Shown: positions 60,701 to 64,000 of the stretch, piece after piece
Layout: each line of letters starts with the position of its first letter
Numbering within the stretch: the first letter of the stretch is position 1
Source: Solihabitans fulvus
GTDB taxonomy: Bacteria > Actinomycetota > Actinomycetes > Mycobacteriales > Pseudonocardiaceae
NCBI RefSeq assembly: GCF_008386585.1
Contig: NZ_VUOB01000042.1
Coordinates: 15,406 to 79,405 of the forward strand
DNA length: 64,000 bases
Direction of reading: 5' to 3'
Notes under the pieces: generated by a model
What the model saw: the letters and a program-made list of their open reading frames with translations, nothing else
Databases searched by the model: none
What the model was told of the DNA's origin: nothing
Position numbers and translations under genes: made by a program

Positions 60701-62730
60701 CGACGACGGCCGACCCGCCGGGCGTCGACGACCTGCTCGCCGGGGTGGCTCGCGTGTGGGAGCTGGTGCGGGACGCGGTGGCGGCGCGGCGGGCCGTCGA
60801 CCCCGACCCCGACGATCCGTTCCGGGGGCTGCACCTGAGCCACGACGCGGCGCTGCGCATCCTGCGCGCCCCGGCGAACGGCGTCGCCCGGCCGAGGGAC
60901 GAGCCCCCTGCGGAGGGCTCGCGGCTGTCCCTGGTCGCCGAGGCGTTCGGTATCGACGCGCTGGACGTGGCGTTCCTGTTGGTGGCCATGGCTCCCGACC
61001 TGGACACCAGGTTCGAACGGCTCTACGGCTACCTCAACGACGACGTGACGCAGCGCCGCGCCACCGTCCGGCTGGCGCTGGACCTGCACGGCCTCGCCGC
61101 GACCGGGCCGTGGCGGTTCCGGTTCGCGCCGGACGCGCCGCTGGTGGCCGGCGGACTGGTCGAGGTCCGCGAGCGGGACCGGCCGTCGCTGTCCCGCGTG
61201 CTGCACGTGCCGGACCGGGTGCTCGCGCACCTGCTCGGCCACGACGAGCCGGACCGGAGCCTGGCGGAGCTCGCGGCGCGCGTGGCCGACGGCCGGCCGT
61301 ACCCCGCCGTGTCGGCGGCGCTGCGGGTCGGCGTGTCCCCGGTGTACCTGCGGCACGACGGACCCGGCTGGCCGGAGTTCGGGGACGACACGTTCGCCGC
61401 GCTCGGCCGCGCCGCGCTCGTCGTGACCACGAGAGTCCTTGCCGGACACCAGGAACCGCTCGACGCGCTGGCCGAGCTGCTGCGGGAGGCACGGCTGCGG
61501 CGCGCCGGGATCGTGCTCGGCCCCGTGGAGGAGCTGGACCCCGACCGGCCGGAGCGCGCCGGGCTGCTGCGGGCCGTCGGCGCGCTCGCCGACCACGTCC
61601 CGCTGGTCGTGTACGGCCGGCGCACCTGGGATCCCCAGTGGGCGCACCAGGTTCCGCTGTCGGTGCCGGCCGAGCCGGTCGACGCGGCCGAGCGCGCCGG
61701 GCAGTGGCGTGGCGCGCTGGCCGGCCAGGGGCATCGGGTGCCGGAGTCGGCGTTCGCCGAGGTGCTCACCACCTACCGGCTCGACTCCCGGCAGATCCGC
61801 GCCGCCGCGCGGCTCGCCGGCCAGCACGCGCGAGCCGAGGGCCGGCCGGTGCGGCTGGACGACCTGCGCGCGGGTGCGTTGACGCACAACGGAACCGGCC
61901 TCGAACGGCTGGCCAGGCGCATCGCGCCGTCGGTCGGCTGGCCGGACCTGGTGCTGCCGGACCAGACACGGCGCACCCTGGCCGACGTGGTGACCAGGGC
62001 GCGGCACCGGGACACCGTGCTCGGCCGGTGGCGGATGCGACCAGGCGGCGGGCGAGGGCTCGGCGTCACCGCGCTGTTCGCCGGCGAGTCCGGCACCGGC
62101 AAGACCATGGCGGCCGAGGTGATCGCCGCCGAGCTCGGCATGGACCTCTACGTCGTCGACCTGTCCACCGTGGTGGACAAGTACGTCGGGGAGACCGAGA
62201 AGAACCTGGAGCGGATCTTCTCCGAAGCCGTTGGGGTCAACGGGGTTCTGCTGTTCGACGAGGCCGACGCGATCTTCGGCAAGCGGTCCTCGGTGCAGGA
62301 CGCGCAGGACAGGTACGCCAACATCGAGTCGGCGTACCTGTTGCAGCGCATGGAGTCCTTCGACGGGATCGCGGTGCTGACCACCAACCTGCGGGCGAAC
62401 CTCGACGACGCGTTCACCCGGCGGTTGGACGTCATCGCGGACTTCCCGGTGCCCGACCGGGCGCAGCGGCTGGTGCTGTGGGACCGCTGCCTCGGGGCGG
62501 CGCTGCCCCGCGCGGACGACCTCGATCTCGGTTTCTGCGCCGAGCGTTTCGAGCTGGCCGGCGGGTCCATTCGGTCCTGCGCGGTGACCGCCGCCTATCT
62601 GGCCGCGGCGGCGGGCGAGGCGGTGACGATGGCGGACGTGATCGCCTCGGTGCACCAGGAGTACCGCAAGCTCGGGCGGTTGGTGCGGGCGGAGGAGTTC
62701 GGCGCCTCCGGCGGCGCCACGGCTTCGTAG
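60697..62730 (+). CDS. AAA+ ATPase of the contractile injection system (Afp15-like)
   Basis: A 677-residue ATPase. The N-terminal 440 residues carry the winged and degenerate ATPase-like region common in this family. The AAA+ module has Walker A GESGTGKT (463-470), Walker B LLFDEADAIF (518-527), and the arginine-finger region DDAFTRRLDVIADFPVPD. Counterparts in injection clusters (Afp15/Pvc15) are thought to remodel or load effectors or aid assembly. Start GTG overlaps the DUF4255 stop by GTGA. It precedes the converging DUF4157 gene. Confidence 0.92.
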   Translation: MTTTADPPGVDDLLAGVARVWELVRDAVAARRAVDPDPDDPFRGLHLSHDAALRILRAPANGVARPRDEPPAEGSRLSLVAEAFGIDALDVAFLLVAMAPDLDTRFERLYGYLNDDVTQRRATVRLALDLHGLAATGPWRFRFAPDAPLVAGGLVEVRERDRPSLSRVLHVPDRVLAHLLGHDEPDRSLAELAARVADGRPYPAVSAALRVGVSPVYLRHDGPGWPEFGDDTFAALGRAALVVTTRVLAGHQEPLDALAELLREARLRRAGIVLGPVEELDPDRPERAGLLRAVGALADHVPLVVYGRRTWDPQWAHQVPLSVPAEPVDAAERAGQWRGALAGQGHRVPESAFAEVLTTYRLDSRQIRAAARLAGQHARAEGRPVRLDDLRAGALTHNGTGLERLARRIAPSVGWPDLVLPDQTRRTLADVVTRARHRDTVLGRWRMRPGGGRGLGVTALFAGESGTGKTMAAEVIAAELGMDLYVVDLSTVVDKYVGETEKNLERIFSEAVGVNGVLLFDEADAIFGKRSSVQDAQDRYANIESAYLLQRMESFDGIAVLTTNLRANLDDAFTRRLDVIADFPVPDRAQRLVLWDRCLGAALPRADDLDLGFCAERFELAGGSIRSCAVTAAYLAAAAGEAVTMADVIASVHQEYRKLGRLVRAEEFGASGGATAS

Positions 62731-62741
62731 CGCCGCGCGAC

Positions 62742-63314
62742 CTACTCCTCCGTCTCCGTCTCCGTCTCCGTGTCCTTGGCCGGCGTCGGGCCGGCCAGCG
62801 CGCGCGTGGCGTTGGCCTCGGCGGCGCGCTCGAACCGGTCGGACGGGTCGGACACCCGAAGGCCGGTCCCGTTGTCGGCGCCCGAGACCGGGCCGGACCG
62901 CTGCTGGATCACGTGGGTCAGCTCGTGGGCCAAGGTGTGCCGGTCCGCCCCGCCGTCGCCGAGGACCACATGCGAGCCTGCGGTGTAGGCGCGGGCGCCG
63001 AGCTCCGCCGCCGACCGCTGCGCGGCGTCGCCGGTGTGCACCCGCACGTCGGAGAAGTCCGCGTCGAGCCTGGCTTCCATCTCCTGCCGCACCGGCTCGC
63101 CAAGCGGCTGACCGGAACCCGCGAGCACCTCGTCGACCGACGACCGCTGCACCCCCTGGCGCGCCTCGTCGACGAGCCTGGACACGGCCGCGTTGCCGAC
63201 GGTTCGTTGCAGCGCGGCGAGATCCGCGGCACTCCGGCTGCGGCGGGACGGCGGGACCGGCTTCGCGGCCTTGCTGAATTCGTTCGTCCTTTGTGGATAG
63301 TTATGCTCGTGCAT
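62742..63314 (-). CDS. DUF4157 (eCIS core) metallopeptidase-like protein
   Basis: A 190-residue cytoplasmic protein. The DUF4157 domain (about 65-143) has PLGEPVRQEMEARLDADFSDVRVHTGDAAQRSAAELGARAYTAGSHVVLGDG and the zinc motif HELTH (130-134). This is the conserved injection-cluster-associated domain, often fused to toxins; here it stands alone with a basic N-terminus and an acidic Thr/Glu tail from a 6-bp repeat. It may be an effector, a processing peptidase or a loading factor. It is transcribed opposite to its neighbours. Confidence 0.9.
   Translation of the reverse strand: MHEHNYPQRTNEFSKAAKPVPPSRRSRSAADLAALQRTVGNAAVSRLVDEARQGVQRSSVDEVLAGSGQPLGEPVRQEMEARLDADFSDVRVHTGDAAQRSAAELGARAYTAGSHVVLGDGGADRHTLAHELTHVIQQRSGPVSGADNGTGLRVSDPSDRFERAAEANATRALAGPTPAKDTETETETEE
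62751..62774. repeat. 6-bp repeat at the 3' end of the DUF4157 gene
   Basis: CGTCTC repeats three times (62751-62768) plus CGTGTC. In frame on the minus strand it encodes the (Thr-Glu) tail that ends the protein, 6 bp from the stop. Confidence 0.85.
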
Positions 63315-63531
63315 GCCGTTCCTCCTCGGATGTCCTCACCGCACAGTTACCGACAACACCGGTGTGACGGAAGGTGTCCCGGGGCAGACCGGGGTGCAGC
63401 GGGAGGCCCCGGCGCCCGGTGGCCGGAGAGGCAGCCGGGCTGCCCCCGTCCTGGGTCGGCGGAGTCTGCCGTGCCGCGACCCGGGCGACCACGCTTGGCG
63501 GAGAGCATCCGGGCAGACGAAGGAGCGCAGC

Positions 63532-64000
63532 ATGCCGTCGTATCTCTCGCCAGGCGTGTACGTGGAGGAGGTCCAGAGCGGGGCGCGGCCCATCGAGGGA
63601 GTCGGCACGGCCGTCGCCGCCTTCGTCGGCTTCGCCGGGCAGGGACCGTTCCACCAACCGACCCTGGTCACCAGCTGGGACCAGTACGTCCGCGCCTTCG
63701 GCGGGTTCTACGAGGACGGCTACCTCGCGCACGCCGTCTACGGATACTTCGCGAACGGCGGCGGCAGCGCGTACGTGGTGCGGGTCGGCGGATCGGCCAG
63801 CGGATCGGCCGCGAAGGACCAGCCACAGCAGACGACGTCGACGCCGGTCTCGTTGGGCGAGCTGCGGATCGCGGCGCTGCCGGCGGCCGACTCCGACCTG
63901 ACCGTCGAGGTCGCCGACGTCGACGGCGAGAACCCGCCGGAGGACCGGTTCCGGCTGCTGGTCAGCCAGGGCGGCAAGGTCGTCGAGAGCTACGACGTGT
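63532..64000 (+). CDS. Phage-tail-sheath-like protein of the contractile injection system (partial)
   Basis: The first 156 residues of a sheath protein; the gene runs off the right edge. It begins PSYLSPGVYVEEVQSGARPIEGVGTAVAAFVGFAGQGP, the classic sheath start, and continues LVTSWDQYVRAFGGFYEDGYLAHAVYGYFANGGGSAYVVRV. In contractile injection systems the sheath contracts to drive the inner tube through a target membrane. ATG 63532 follows AAGGAG. More structural genes (tube, baseplate, spike) are expected to the right. Confidence 0.95.
   Translation, partial: MPSYLSPGVYVEEVQSGARPIEGVGTAVAAFVGFAGQGPFHQPTLVTSWDQYVRAFGGFYEDGYLAHAVYGYFANGGGSAYVVRVGGSASGSAAKDQPQQTTSTPVSLGELRIAALPAADSDLTVEVADVDGENPPEDRFRLLVSQGGKVVESYDV

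Overview
The window is GC-rich (about 70%) DNA with dense GTG/ATG-started genes, strong GGAGG ribosome binding sites and many short overlaps. The gene families (DUF397 with DUF5753 regulators, prim-pol proteins, SecA2, an LAxTG surface protein, snapalysin, contractile injection genes) point to a filamentous actinomycete, probably of the Pseudonocardiales. The order is inferred from gene content only. I see no rRNA, tRNA, CRISPR array, insertion sequence or integrase, and no sign of a recent genomic island.

Layout. 0.1-5.3 kb: drug-efflux and stress genes (two MFS transporters, an ArsR regulator with a clear operator, a DHFR-like reductase, an NTF2-fold protein, an XRE/MmyB-like regulator). 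5.4-7.9 kb: two sets of DUF5753 regulators with small partners (DUF397; a tiny membrane protein and a zinc-ribbon-like protein). 7.9-13.0 kb: an amide-use locus with an FmdA-type acetamidase/formamidase, an APC permease, a cytoplasmic AmiC-like amide sensor and a divergent MarR regulator, plus an amidohydrolase. 13.1-20.6 kb: secreted proteins, namely a GH27 alpha-galactosidase, an LAxTG sortase substrate and a fibronectin/PQQ-type sugar dehydrogenase under a LacI-type operator. 20.7-28.2 kb: secA2, then a sugar or polyol uptake operon (DeoR regulator, binding lipoprotein, two permeases, zinc dehydrogenase). 28.5-29.8 kb: two secreted proteases. 30.2-36.3 kb: redox genes, including an HxlR-controlled operon with an NmrA-type reductase, a PPOX flavoprotein and a haloalkane dehalogenase. 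36.5-40.1 kb: a sigma factor fused through a membrane segment to an extracellular CAP domain, a P450 and an L,D-transpeptidase. 40.2-46.8 kb: an FMN reductase/amidohydrolase operon, metH under an S-adenosylhomocysteine riboswitch, and a LysE exporter. 46.9-54.4 kb: a MocR regulator, a nucleotidyltransferase, NTF2-fold proteins, a prim-pol protein and an NB-ARC/TPR regulator.

54.7-64.0 kb is the left flank of an extracellular contractile injection system (eCIS, phage-tail-like) locus: a membrane protein with Ig-like domains, a LuxR-type regulator, a large secreted PD40/DUF11 protein translationally linked to a DUF4255 protein, an AAA+ ATPase, a DUF4157 metallopeptidase-like protein and the start of the tail sheath gene, which runs off the right edge.

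Regulatory and repeat signals stand out. The SAH riboswitch before metH can be folded by eye, including a hairpin that hides the metH Shine-Dalgarno. Several near-perfect operator palindromes sit before divergent or metabolic genes. Short tandem duplications recur exactly at gene 3' ends, several straddling the stop codon, which no ordinary feature type explains.
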